From Streptomyces canus (GTDB taxonomy: Bacteria; Actinomycetota; Actinomycetes; Streptomycetales; Streptomycetaceae), in NCBI RefSeq assembly GCF_041435015.1, contig NZ_CP107989.1, forward strand, positions 7,130,001 through 7,194,000: a stretch of DNA of 64,000 bases, read 5' to 3'. Position numbers and translations under genes: made by a program. Of this stretch, positions 1 through 9,637 are shown piece by piece. Position 1 is the stretch's first letter; each line of letters begins with the position of its first letter. The notes below the pieces were generated by a model that worked only from the letters and a program-made list of their open reading frames with translations, was not told the DNA's origin and did not search any database.

Positions 1-231
1 GTTGCAGGTGCCGCTGATGGTGATCCACGTCGGGAACAGGTCGCGGGCGTAGCCGGTGCGGTTCTCGGTGGCCACCGTGAGCGAGGCGAGGTAGGTGCGG
101 GCGGTGGCCGCGCTGACCGGTGTGGGGAGGGCGGCGGAGGCGGTCGGGCCGTTGAGGACCGCGACGGAGGCTATGAGGGCGGTGAGCGCCCCGAGTATGC
201 TGAGCCGTCGACGCGCGTAGAACTTCGACAT
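1..231 (-). CDS. Secreted HNH/DUF1524-type nuclease, N-terminal part only
   Basis: This is the first 77 codons of a reverse-strand gene that runs off the left edge; the ATG is at 231. The protein begins MSKFYARRRLSILGAL, a positively charged stretch, a hydrophobic core and an alanine-rich cleavage region ending near TASAA, which is a Sec-type signal peptide. The mature start PTPVSAATARTYLASLTV followed by NRTGYARDLFPTWITISGTCN resembles the N-terminus of the small exported HNH (DUF1524) nucleases common in Streptomyces, where the Cys of GTCN starts a conserved block. The catalytic HNH part is outside the window, so the family call rests on recalled similarity of the N-terminus only. A GGGGG stretch just upstream could serve as ribosome site. 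Confidence 0.6.
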   Translation of the reverse strand, partial: MSKFYARRRLSILGALTALIASVAVLNGPTASAALPTPVSAATARTYLASLTVATENRTGYARDLFPTWITISGTCN

Positions 232-381
232 GCGAACTCCCTTGGGGGGCGGGGATGTTGGAGCGCGAGCGAGGGAATGCTCGCGGCTCCGTGTTGCGGG
301 GAGATGTGCGTACGGTGAGAAGTTAGTGACGCGTACATGACACGACAAGGTTTATGGCGAAACGATCACGTACGATGGTGG
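232..381. other. Intergenic region, no gene seen
   Basis: No supportable coding sequence lies between the secreted nuclease (reverse) and the riboswitch of the GDT1-family gene (forward). Reading frames here have no codon bias or ribosome site. The stretch must carry the promoters of two divergent genes; TACGAT at 371-376 is a possible -10 box for the forward transcript, without a clear -35. Confidence 0.5.
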
Positions 382-492
382 GCGTTGAAGGGGAGTAGCT
401 CTTCGCCGGACCGTCGACATACTGCTCAGCTCGTCTGAGCCGGCGCCCGGAGGCAGGCCGCGTGCGGCCCGTCGGCGAGACCTTCGGCCAGT
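382..492 (+). ncRNA. yybP-ykoY manganese riboswitch
   Basis: The hallmark loop GGGGAGTAGC is at 390-399, and the second conserved half GCGAGACCTTCGGCC is at 475-489. Between them lie G/C-rich segments able to form the intervening helices. These two loops dock and bind Mn2+ in the yybP-ykoY family. The element lies 86 bases before the TTG start of a GDT1/TMEM165-family membrane protein, a gene class this riboswitch commonly controls, so the two calls support each other. The region 493-577 would hold the expression platform; I could not assign an unambiguous terminator or antiterminator in it. Confidence 0.78.
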
Positions 493-577
493 AGTGCACT
501 GACTGTGTGCTGCCGTGCCGAGGCGTCGTTTCGCAGGAACACTCTCGGTGGGGCAGCCCCCGACCGATTGAGGACCC

Positions 578-1159
578 TTGATCAGCTTCACCGTGACGGC
601 CGTCGTCTTCGGCGTCGTCTTCCTTGCCGAGCTTCCGGACAAGACCGCGCTCGCCGGCCTCGTTCTCGGCACCCGTTACCGCGCCTCCTACGTCTTCGCG
701 GGCGTCGCCGCCGCCTTCGCGCTGCATGTCGCGCTCGCCGTGGCGGCCGGCAGCGTGCTGACCCTGCTGCCGCAGCAGATCGTGCAGGCGCTGACCGGCG
801 TGCTCTTCCTCGGCGGCGCGGCCGTCCTGCTGCTCAAGAAGGACGACGGCGACGAGGAGATCCGCAACCCCGAGGACCAGTCGTTCTGGAAGGTCGCCGG
901 GGCCGGGTTCATGCTCATCCTGGTCGCCGAGTTCGGGGACCTGACCCAGATCATGACGGCGAACCTCGCGGCCCGCTACGACGACCCGCTCTCCGTCGGC
1001 CTCGGTGCGGTGCTCGCGCTGTGGGCGGTGGCCGGCCTCGGCATCGTCGGCGGAAAGGCCCTGATGAAGCGGGTCCCGCTCAAGCTCATCACCAAGGTCG
1101 CGGCGCTGCTGATGCTGGCGCTCGGGCTGTGGAGCCTGTGGGAGGCCGTGGCCGGATGA
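578..1159 (+). CDS. GDT1/TMEM165-family (UPF0016) cation exporter, probable Mn2+ exporter
   Basis: A 193-residue integral membrane protein with the twin family motifs E-x-x-D-K-T (AELPDKTALAG, residues about 18-28) and E-F-G-D-L-T (residues about 118-123), each opening a repeat of about three membrane segments separated by a charged loop (LKKDDGDEEI). Proteins of this family export Mn2+ or Ca2+ using the acidic motif residues. The TTG start at 578 gives the usual family length and N-terminus; the ribosome site is weak (GAGG at 570-573). The preceding manganese riboswitch indicates induction by excess Mn2+, which favours a Mn2+ efflux role. Usually the first motif reads ExGDKT; here the Gly is replaced by Pro. 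Confidence 0.88.
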   Translation: MISFTVTAVVFGVVFLAELPDKTALAGLVLGTRYRASYVFAGVAAAFALHVALAVAAGSVLTLLPQQIVQALTGVLFLGGAAVLLLKKDDGDEEIRNPEDQSFWKVAGAGFMLILVAEFGDLTQIMTANLAARYDDPLSVGLGAVLALWAVAGLGIVGGKALMKRVPLKLITKVAALLMLALGLWSLWEAVAG

Positions 1160-1350
1160 GCTGAACGGTGGGTGAACTGTTCCGGGCGGTTTCCGGGGAT
1201 GGTGGCGGGAACCGGCCCGATTTTGTACCGTGGAGAAACAAAGTGGCTCCCGCTCGTTTTCCCTGACCGGCGGGCGGGGCCGCCTTGTCCCTCCGGGGGG
1301 TGCGGGGGAGACACCTCCGAAGCCCCACGTCCCGCGTCTTGGAGCTGCCG

Positions 1351-2019
1351 ATGACGGCCACCGCCGCCCCCACCGTGCTCACCGCCCGCGCCCTCCTGCT
1401 CGACATGGACGGCACCCTCGTCAACTCCGACGCCGTCGTGGAGCGCGTCTGGCGCCGCTGGGCCGATCGCCACGGACTGGACGCCGACGAGGTCATGAAG
1501 GTCGTCCACGGCCGCCAGGGGCACGCGTCGATGGCGGTCCTGCTGCCCGACCGGCCCATGGAGCAGAACCTCGCGGACAACGCGCGCATGCTCGCGGAGG
1601 AGACCGCCGACATGGACGGTGTCGTGGCGATACCGGGGGCGCCCGAGTTCCTGGCCGCCCTGCGGGGGCTGCCGCACGCGCTGGTGACCTCGGCCGACGT
1701 CCCGCTGTCCACGGCCCGGATGGCGGCCGCGGGGCTCGGGCTGCCCGATGTCCGTGTCACCGCCGAGTCCGTGGGGGCGAGCAAGCCGGACCCCGAGGGC
1801 TTTCTGAAGGGTGCGGCGGAGCTGGGTGTGGCGCCCGCCGACTGCATCGTCTTCGAGGACTCCGGGGCGGGAATCGCCGCCGGGAAGGCGGCCGGGATGA
1901 GGGTCGTGGGAGTCGGGGAGCGAGCCGCGGTGCACGGGCCGGATGTGGTGGTGGCGGATCTGACACAGGTGCGGATCGAGCCGGGGGAGGACGGCACGCT
2001 TCGGCTCTCCGTCGGGTAG
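1351..2019 (+). CDS. HAD-superfamily phosphatase (sugar-phosphatase/beta-phosphoglucomutase-like)
   Basis: A 222-residue HAD hydrolase. Motif I is LLDMDGTLVNSD (residues about 14-25) with the nucleophile and acid Asp pair. Motif II is VTSAD (Thr-Ser), motif III is the Lys of SKPDPEGF, and motif IV is FEDSGAGIAAG. The cap domain between motifs I and II is alpha-helical (subclass I), as in sugar phosphatases of the YfbT/YniC type. The ATG at 1351 is preceded by GGAG at 1341-1344 with good spacing; an in-frame upstream start at 1285 is less likely. It is probably a single-gene unit that dephosphorylates small phosphosugars; the substrate cannot be told from sequence. Confidence 0.88.
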   Translation: MTATAAPTVLTARALLLDMDGTLVNSDAVVERVWRRWADRHGLDADEVMKVVHGRQGHASMAVLLPDRPMEQNLADNARMLAEETADMDGVVAIPGAPEFLAALRGLPHALVTSADVPLSTARMAAAGLGLPDVRVTAESVGASKPDPEGFLKGAAELGVAPADCIVFEDSGAGIAAGKAAGMRVVGVGERAAVHGPDVVVADLTQVRIEPGEDGTLRLSVG

Positions 2020-2062
2020 ATCCCCCAGTCGGCCCCCATCGGGCCGGCATCCGAGGAACGGC

Positions 2063-3007
2063 CTACGGCTCCGTCGTCTCCGACTCCAGCCGCTCCCGGG
2101 TCGCCAGGTCGTACACCCCGTGCTCCGCCACCTGGATCCCCCGCTGCCACTGATACGTGGAGACCGCGTCCTCGACCCCCTCGTTGTAGTGCCCGCTCGC
2201 CTTGCGCGCGTACAGCCCGATCTGGGTGAGCCGCAGCTCGAGCTCGACGACCTCCGGCCCCTCGGACCCGCGCCGCAGAACCTGCGGAGCCGCCTCGCGT
2301 GCCGCGTCGGACCCGGCCGCCGCATCCGTCGCGGCGGAGGCCGTCGGGGTCGCCGGGGGCGTGGTGGACAGCGACGGGCTGGGCGAGGCGCTGGACCTCG
2401 ACGGGGACGGGGAGGCCGACGGGCTCGCGCTCGCCGTGGCGGACGGGGGTGCGGAGGACGGCCGTACGGACGCCGCGGCCGTGGACGGGGACGCCGACGC
2501 CGCGGTCGTCGTCGCATCGGGGACCGCCGGTCGTACGTCGCCCCGTGCCGCCTCGTCCCGCACCGGTGACTCGTACGTGAACAGCCCGCCGGCGAAGGCG
2601 GTCGCGGCGGCCACCGTCACGACCGCCGCGGCGGTGGCGAGGAGGACGGTACGGCGTCGGGTGCGGCGCGGCGGCTCGTCGCTGGTGCGGCCGGGTGCGG
2701 TGGCCTCGGCCTCCACCTCGAACAGGTTCAGGTCGATGCGGCTCGGGACGGTCGGCGGCGGTGCCGGCACGCGCAGCGGCATCGTGACGTCCGGCGCGGG
2801 CGCCTTCGGCACCGGTGCGGTCTCGTCGTCCAACTCCACGTACGGCCGTATGCGCAGCGGATCGAAGTCCTCCGCCGCGGCCGCCTCCGCCGTACGTGCG
2901 TCCCGCAGTGCGTCCGACGCGCGCTGGGTGCACCCGCAGGACGGGGTGTTGTCGGCCCCTCTCGGTGCCCCGCACTCCGGGCACAGATGGCCGTTCGACT
3001 CCGCCAT
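2063..3007 (-). CDS. Single-pass membrane protein with extracellular peptidoglycan-binding domain
   Basis: A 314-residue protein. The N-terminus has a small Cys-rich knuckle (CPECGAPRG then CGC) that probably binds zinc in the cytoplasm. An acidic/proline linker and a membrane segment (TVLLATAAAVVTVAAATAFAG, residues about 145-165) follow, then a long low-complexity Ser/Ala/Pro stretch suited to crossing the cell wall. The C-terminus is a PG_binding_1 domain (VLRRGSEGPEVVELELRL to YDLATRERLES). The ATG at 3007 has GGAGGG upstream; earlier in-frame starts lack one. Its job is likely wall anchoring or sensing; no catalytic domain is visible. It is divergent from the efflux pump at 3168. Confidence 0.85.
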   Translation of the reverse strand: MAESNGHLCPECGAPRGADNTPSCGCTQRASDALRDARTAEAAAAEDFDPLRIRPYVELDDETAPVPKAPAPDVTMPLRVPAPPPTVPSRIDLNLFEVEAEATAPGRTSDEPPRRTRRRTVLLATAAAVVTVAAATAFAGGLFTYESPVRDEAARGDVRPAVPDATTTAASASPSTAAASVRPSSAPPSATASASPSASPSPSRSSASPSPSLSTTPPATPTASAATDAAAGSDAAREAAPQVLRRGSEGPEVVELELRLTQIGLYARKASGHYNEGVEDAVSTYQWQRGIQVAEHGVYDLATRERLESETTEP

Positions 3008-3146
3008 GTGTTCGTCCCTCCCCTCACGATCTCCAGCGATTATGCAGACCCCCTCCACAGCCGACGTTCGGAAGCCCCCGGAATACTGGCTTCCAACAGG
3101 ACTCAACAGGCCATAACCGGTCACACCGATCACGATGGAGGGATAA

Positions 3147-5213
<2,067 letters not shown>

Positions 5214-5266
5214 GGCGCCTCCCAGGTCATGGCTCGATTGCCGCCTCCACACATGCGGAGACGGTT

Positions 5267-5281
5267 TGAACGAACCGTTCA
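5267..5281. promoter_or_regulatory. Operator-like palindrome TGAACG-N3-CGTTCA
   Basis: A perfect 6+6 inverted repeat with a 3-base spacer, 17 bases before the ATG at 5298 and 54 bases after the stop of the MFS/winged-helix gene. The size fits a TetR- or MarR-family dimer site. No regulator gene is adjacent other than the winged-helix extension of the preceding pump. The bound protein is unknown. Confidence 0.4.
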
Positions 5282-5297
5282 GGGCAACCCGGCAGAC

Positions 5298-5993
5298 ATG
5301 TCAACAGGCCTGATCATCGCTCTGATCGTGATCGTGGCGGCCGTCCTCGTCGTGGCGGCCGTCCTGACCCTGCGTGGCCGGGGTCCCCAGCACGGCCGGG
5401 GCCTGAAGCGACGCTTCGGGCCCGAGTACGACCGCGCCGTGGCCCGGCACGACGGGGACGAGAAGGCCGCCGAGCGCGAACTCGCCGAACGCGTCGAGCG
5501 GCATGGATCCCTGCGCGAGCAGCCACTGGAACCGGCGGAGCGCCAGCGGTACGAGGACCGCTGGACGGCCGCCCAGGAACGCTTCGTCGACTCTCCTCGG
5601 GAGGCCGTCGCCGAGGCGGACCGGCTGCTCGCCGAGCTCGCCAAGGCCCGGGGTTTCCCGGACGGCGGGCAGTACGAGGAACAGTTCAACGCGCTGTCCG
5701 TGCACCACGCGGACCATGTGCACGGCTACCGGCGGGTGCACGCGGTGGCCGGTGCCCGCACGGACGCCCGGCAGGACGGCGACGGCCGGACGGACACGGA
5801 GGAGATGCGCGCTGCCATGGTGGAGGCGCGGGCCCTCTTCGAGGACCTCGTCGGCCCGGCACGCAGCCGCGAGGAGTCCCGTACACCCACCGACGAGTCC
5901 CACGTGCGCGCGGGTCAGCCCCGCGACGGTCGCAGTGACGGCCGGGGGCACCTGCCGTGGGCATTCAACAGGCGTCACGCGAAGGGGAGTTGA
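5298..5993 (+). CDS. Membrane-anchored helical protein of unknown function
   Basis: A 231-residue protein with an N-terminal membrane anchor (MSTGLIIALIVIVAAVLVVAAVLTL), then a charged, largely helical soluble part rich in Arg and Glu. The core motif FVDSPREAVAEADRLLAELAK (residues about 97-117) recurs in the next gene, so the two are paralogous. A second helical block (EMRAAMVEARALFEDLVG) also has a counterpart there. The ATG at 5298 is chosen because it begins exactly at the membrane segment. It ends 5 bases before the next start, so the pair is one operon. Similar conserved proteins are common in Streptomyces, but I know no function. Confidence 0.75.
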   Translation: MSTGLIIALIVIVAAVLVVAAVLTLRGRGPQHGRGLKRRFGPEYDRAVARHDGDEKAAERELAERVERHGSLREQPLEPAERQRYEDRWTAAQERFVDSPREAVAEADRLLAELAKARGFPDGGQYEEQFNALSVHHADHVHGYRRVHAVAGARTDARQDGDGRTDTEEMRAAMVEARALFEDLVGPARSREESRTPTDESHVRAGQPRDGRSDGRGHLPWAFNRRHAKGS

Positions 5994-5998
5994 GCGAC

Positions 5999-6676
5999 AT
6001 GACGGATGCCGTGAGCGGGGCGGGCGAGGAACGGAAGGGCCGCACCACAGGTGACCCCTCGGGTGCTCGCAGCCCCATAGTGGCTCCCTCCGAGGCCCGG
6101 ACACCGGACGCGCAGGGCCCCGTGACGGGACGCCCGGCGGGTGTGCCTCGTGGTGCCGAAGAGGACCGTGGGGGCCGTGGGGAGCGTCGTGAGTCCGTAC
6201 CGGGCGCGATGACGCCTCCCGGGCGGGGTGACGAGGGCGGCTTCGGTGCCGACTCGGTTCCCGGCCGTGACAAGACCTCCGGTCTCGGTCGTGAGACCGA
6301 GCGGGGGCGGGACGCCGGTTCCGACGCCGTCGGCGGCACCGGAACCGGCGTGCGCGGGTCCTCGGGCCCCGAGAGCCACGAGGCCCGGCTGCTGCCGCAC
6401 GAGGAGTGCGACAAGCTCAGCACGCGGCTCCAGCACGCCGTCGCCGGGTTCGTGGACGAGCCCCGGTCCGCCGTCGAGGAGGCCGACCACGTGCTGGAGG
6501 AGGTCGCCGCCCGGTTCACCGATGCGGTGAAGCAGCGTCGGCGCACGCTCCGCAGCTCCTGGCAGACCGGTGACGGCGGCCGGGACGAGAAGGCGGTCGG
6601 CGCCGGCGACACCGAGCAACTCCGGCTGGCGCTGCGGGACTACCGCGAGCTGACGGAGCGGCTGCTGCACAGCTGA
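5999..6676 (+). CDS. Soluble paralogue of the preceding helical protein, unknown function
   Basis: A 225-residue protein. Its first 120 residues are low-complexity, Gly/Arg/Glu-rich and probably disordered. The C-terminal 90 residues contain VAGFVDEPRSAVEEADHVLEEVAARF, the same helical motif as in the upstream gene, then LRLALRDYRELTERLLHS, matching its second helix. There is no signal or membrane segment. The ATG at 5999 has GGGGAG at 5984-5989. It is cotranscribed with the upstream gene (5-base gap) and followed by a strong hairpin. The shared fold and operon suggest that the membrane and soluble partners interact, perhaps through the conserved helices; this is inference. Confidence 0.75.
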   Translation: MTDAVSGAGEERKGRTTGDPSGARSPIVAPSEARTPDAQGPVTGRPAGVPRGAEEDRGGRGERRESVPGAMTPPGRGDEGGFGADSVPGRDKTSGLGRETERGRDAGSDAVGGTGTGVRGSSGPESHEARLLPHEECDKLSTRLQHAVAGFVDEPRSAVEEADHVLEEVAARFTDAVKQRRRTLRSSWQTGDGGRDEKAVGAGDTEQLRLALRDYRELTERLLHS

Positions 6677-6694
6677 GAGATCGTCCATGCGTAC

Positions 6695-6732
6695 GACCGG
6701 CCTGTCGCCCGAAGTCGGGTGGCAGGCCGGTC
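6695..6732 (+). terminator. Hairpin terminator after the helical-protein operon
   Basis: A perfect 10-base inverted repeat, GACCGGCCTG (6695-6704) and CAGGCCGGTC (6723-6732), with inner CCCGA/TCGGG pairing. It begins 18 bases after the stop at 6676. There is no U-tract, as is usual for Streptomyces terminators. Confidence 0.75.
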
Positions 6733-6833
6733 TTGGGTGCCTTGTGCCGGACACGGCCGTGCCGGGCGATTTATCATGCGGCGGCGGTGGGCCAACGGGG
6801 CTGCCGCGCAAGGACCCTTCAGGAGGAGCGCAC

Positions 6834-7226
6834 GTGCTCGAACTCACCATGGCCGTCGTCACCGCGGCGGAGGAGGGTGCCACGGCCGGGATGCAGATGG
6901 CCGACGCGCCCAGTGACCCGGGCACCGTGCTGCGGGTGGGCCGGGACAAGTCCGTGTGCCGGCTCGCGACGCCCGACGACTGGCTGTTCGTCTCCCGGGT
7001 GCACCTGGAGTTCCTGTGCGGGCCCGAGGGCGTCTGGCAGGTGACCTGGCTCCAGGGCTCGCAGCCCGATCCCTCGTCCGAGGTACAGCTGGTGGCGGGG
7101 GCCTACGCGCAGCCGCTGGTCTACGGTGGCTCCGTGACACTGCCCCGGGGCGGCAACGGCGAGATCGTCATCCGTGACCGCACCGCCCCGCGCAGCGTCA
7201 ACGTCGGCTTCTACCACGAGGTGTGA
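6834..7226 (+). CDS. Small FHA-like domain protein
   Basis: A 130-residue protein. The central LRVGRDKSVCRLATPDDWLFVSRVHLEF resembles the FHA core (G-R-x(n)-S-R-x-H), in which the Ser-Arg-His loop binds phosphothreonine; the remaining strands (VWQVTWLQGSQ, VTLPRGGNGEIVIRD) fit a beta-sandwich. There is no signal peptide. The GTG at 6834 is preceded by AGGAGG at 6821-6826. It is a single gene convergent with the O-methyltransferase at 7237. A phosphopeptide-binding role in Ser/Thr-kinase signalling is plausible, but the match is partial. Confidence 0.65.
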   Translation: MLELTMAVVTAAEEGATAGMQMADAPSDPGTVLRVGRDKSVCRLATPDDWLFVSRVHLEFLCGPEGVWQVTWLQGSQPDPSSEVQLVAGAYAQPLVYGGSVTLPRGGNGEIVIRDRTAPRSVNVGFYHEV

Positions 7227-7236
7227 GCGTGCCGGG

Positions 7237-7908
7237 TCACGGCAGCACGCGCGCCAGCGCGAAGCCGTCGTAGCCCTTGCTGCCCACCGTCTGGATCGCC
7301 GTGGCGCTCAGCCTCGGGTGCTGTCCGATCAGTTCGAGCGCGGTGCGGGTGCCCTGGACGTCGGAGGCCGGGTTGCCGGGATCGGCCACCCGGCCGCCCC
7401 GTACGACGTTGTCCACCACGATCAGGCTGCCCGCGCTGGTGAGCTTGAGCGCCCACTCCACGTAGTGCGGGTTGTTGCCCTTGTCGGCGTCGATGAAGAC
7501 CAGGTCGAAGGGGGGCGGGTTCTCGTCGGCCAGTTGGGGCAGCGACTCCAGGGCCGGGCCGACCCGCACCTCGACGATCTTGTCGAGGCCCGCGCGGGCG
7601 ATGTTGCGGTTCGCGACCTCGGCGTTGACCGGGCTGTACTCCAGCGAGATCAGACGACCGTCGGCGGGCAGGGCGCGGGCCAGCCAGATCGTGCTGTAGC
7701 CGCCGAGCGTGCCGAGCTCCAGGATCGTTCGGGCGCCCTGGATCTGGGCCAGGAGCTGCAGGAGCTTGCCCTGGGGTGCCGTCACGGCGATGTGCGGCAG
7801 GCCGGCGGCCTCGCTGTCGCGCAAGGCCGCCCGGAGTGCATCGTCCTCCGGCGCCAGATGGGTGGTGAAGTAGTCGTCGACGTCGTCCCAGAGCTGCGAC
7901 TGGCTCAT
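7237..7908 (-). CDS. Class I SAM-dependent O-methyltransferase (catechol OMT-like)
   Basis: A 223-residue enzyme of methyltransferase family 3. The SAM-binding motif is ILELGTLGGYSTIWLAR (residues about 62-78), the acidic residue after strand 2 lies in LISLEYSPVNAEVANRN, and the metal-ligand motif is FDLVFIDADKGNN (residues about 137-149), followed by IVVDNVVRGGRV. These divalent-cation-dependent enzymes methylate catechol-like hydroxyls of small molecules. The ATG at 7908 is followed by MSQSQLWDDVDDYF, typical for the family. Upstream, an AT-rich stretch holds an 8+8 inverted repeat, suggesting dedicated repression. The substrate is unknown. Confidence 0.9.
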   Translation of the reverse strand: MSQSQLWDDVDDYFTTHLAPEDDALRAALRDSEAAGLPHIAVTAPQGKLLQLLAQIQGARTILELGTLGGYSTIWLARALPADGRLISLEYSPVNAEVANRNIARAGLDKIVEVRVGPALESLPQLADENPPPFDLVFIDADKGNNPHYVEWALKLTSAGSLIVVDNVVRGGRVADPGNPASDVQGTRTALELIGQHPRLSATAIQTVGSKGYDGFALARVLP

Positions 7909-7929
7909 GCACCTGTGCCTTTCATATGT

Positions 7930-7950
7930 CTAGTTAGAGCAGCTAACTAG
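7930..7950. promoter_or_regulatory. Operator-like inverted repeat CTAGTTAG-N5-CTAACTAG
   Basis: A perfect 8+8 inverted repeat with a 5-base spacer in an unusually AT-rich stretch 22-42 bases upstream of the O-methyltransferase ATG. A further half site GCTAAC follows at 7955-7960. Read toward the methyltransferase, TAACTA could be a -10 box, so a bound MarR/TetR-type protein would block transcription. No regulator gene is adjacent, and the partner is unknown. Confidence 0.5.
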
Positions 7951-7994
7951 TTGCGCTAACGAATATAGTCCGGCACCCGGTGTCTGTCAGCGGA

Positions 7995-9358
7995 TTACCG
8001 CTGCGGCGGCGAGCCCGGCAGCGGCCGGCCCGCCGACTCCGTCATGAACCACACCGCCACACCGCCGATCACGGCCGCGGCCATCATGTAGTAGGCGGGC
8101 ATCATCATGTTCCCGGTCGCGCCGATCAGGGCCGTCACCACCAGCGGGGTCGTGCCGCCGAAGAGGGACACCGAGATGTTGAAGCCGACCGAGAGGGAGC
8201 CGTAGCGCACCCGGGTCGGGAAGAGGGCCGGGAGGGCCGACGGCATCGCCGCGGTGAAGCAGACCAGGAGCAGGCCCAGCGCGCCCATGCCGAGCGCGAT
8301 CGCGAACAGGCTGCCCTGACGGATCAGCAGCAGGGCCGGTACCGAGAGCAGCAGGAAGCCCGCGCAGCCCGCGGCGATCACCGGGCGCGGCCGACGCGGT
8401 CGCTCAGGGCGCCCGCGAAGGGCTGGACGACCATCATCAGCGCCATCACGGCGAGGACGACGAGCAGACCGTGCGTCTCGTCGTACTTGAGCTCGCTGGT
8501 CAGGTAGCTCGGCATGTACGACAGCAGCATGTAGTCGGTGACGTTGAAGACCAGGACCAGACCCACGCAGAGCAGCAGGGCCCGCCACTGACCGGTGATC
8601 ATCTCGCGCAGGGGGACCTTCGGGCGGCTCGACTCGGCCTTCTCGGTCTCGGCCGCGAACGCGGGAGTCTCCTCCAGGCGCAGCCGCAGGTAGAGGCCGA
8701 TGACGCCCATCGGACCCGCGATCAGGAACGGGATCCGCCAGCCCCAGGACACCAGGTCCTCGGTGGACAGCAGGGCCGTCATCAACGTGACCAGACCGGC
8801 TCCGGCGATGTAACCGGCCAGCGTGCCGAACTCCAGCCAGCTGCCGAGGAAGCCGCGCTTCTTGTCGGGCGCGTACTCGGCGATGAAGGTGGACGCGCCC
8901 GCGTACTCGCCACCGGTGGAGAAGCCCTGGACCAGACGGGCGGCCAGGAGCAGCAGCGGGGCGCCGACGCCGATCGTGGCGTACGACGGGATCAGGCCGA
9001 TGGCGAAGGTGCCGGCCGCCATCATGATCATGGTCACGGCGAGGACCTTCTGGCGGCCCACGCGGTCACCCAGCGGGCCGAAGACCAGGCCGCCGAGCGG
9101 GCGGACCAGGAAGGCCGCGGCGAAGGCGCCGAACGTCGACAGGAGCTGGGCGGTCGGATTGCCGGACGGGAAGAAGACCTTGCCCAGCGTGACGGCGATG
9201 TAGCTGTAGACGCCGAAGTCGAACCACTCCATGGCGTTGCCCAGCGCGGCGGCCTTGACGGCACGCTTCACGAGGGCCGGGTCGACGACTACGGCATCGG
9301 GGGTGTCGGGGTCGCGAGGGGCGTGGACGGGATGGGTGAGGGCTGGGGCGCTCGGCAA
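7995..9358 (-). pseudogene. MHS-family MFS transporter broken by a one-base frameshift
   Basis: Frame 1 (9358 to 8378) encodes residues 1-326 of a metabolite:H+ symporter: MEWFDFGVYSYIAVTLGKVFFPS, motif A GPLGDRVGRQKVL and the segment STGGEYAGASTFIAEY, ending at GALSDRVGRAR and a stop. The rest continues in another frame from PVIAAGCAGFLLL to GRPLPGSPPQR at 7995. One missing C near 8385-8391 (GGCCGCGCCCGG where GGCCGCCGCCCGG would be expected) restores GRRPVIAAG and a full 454-residue protein. Family members import proline/betaine, citrate or shikimate-like compounds. The start is a TTG with a weak AGGCAGG. A sequencing error and a true mutation cannot be told apart here. Confidence 0.85.
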
Positions 9359-9455
9359 AACTTCGCTCGCCTGCCTTTCGACGGGGACAAGGGCAAAAAG
9401 CGACCATAGGTGGACTTGCCGGGTTCACGTAATGCTCAAGTCCGGTCGCGGAGCG

Positions 9456-9476
9456 TGCATAAATGTGCTGTATGCA
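9456..9476. promoter_or_regulatory. Inverted repeat TGCATA-N9-TATGCA in the divergent region
   Basis: A perfect 6+6 inverted repeat with a 9-base spacer, about 98 bases upstream of the MHS transporter start and 162 bases upstream of the GT87/PAP2 gene. The surrounding sequence is AT-rich compared with the flanks. Its form resembles GntR-type operators, which often control such transporters; the regulator is not in this window. Confidence 0.35.
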
Positions 9477-9637
9477 GGTACCCCGTGCCTGGTCAGGGAC
9501 GCGTCTTCCCGCCACGCATGTGATCCATCTCGCGCCCGGACCGAGCGGCGACACTCGCCGCGGACTATCGTCATTCGGACAAATGGAGGCGGACGTCAGG
9601 TGAAGCGGGGGTTGCCCGCGTCCTTCCTCTCGGACGC

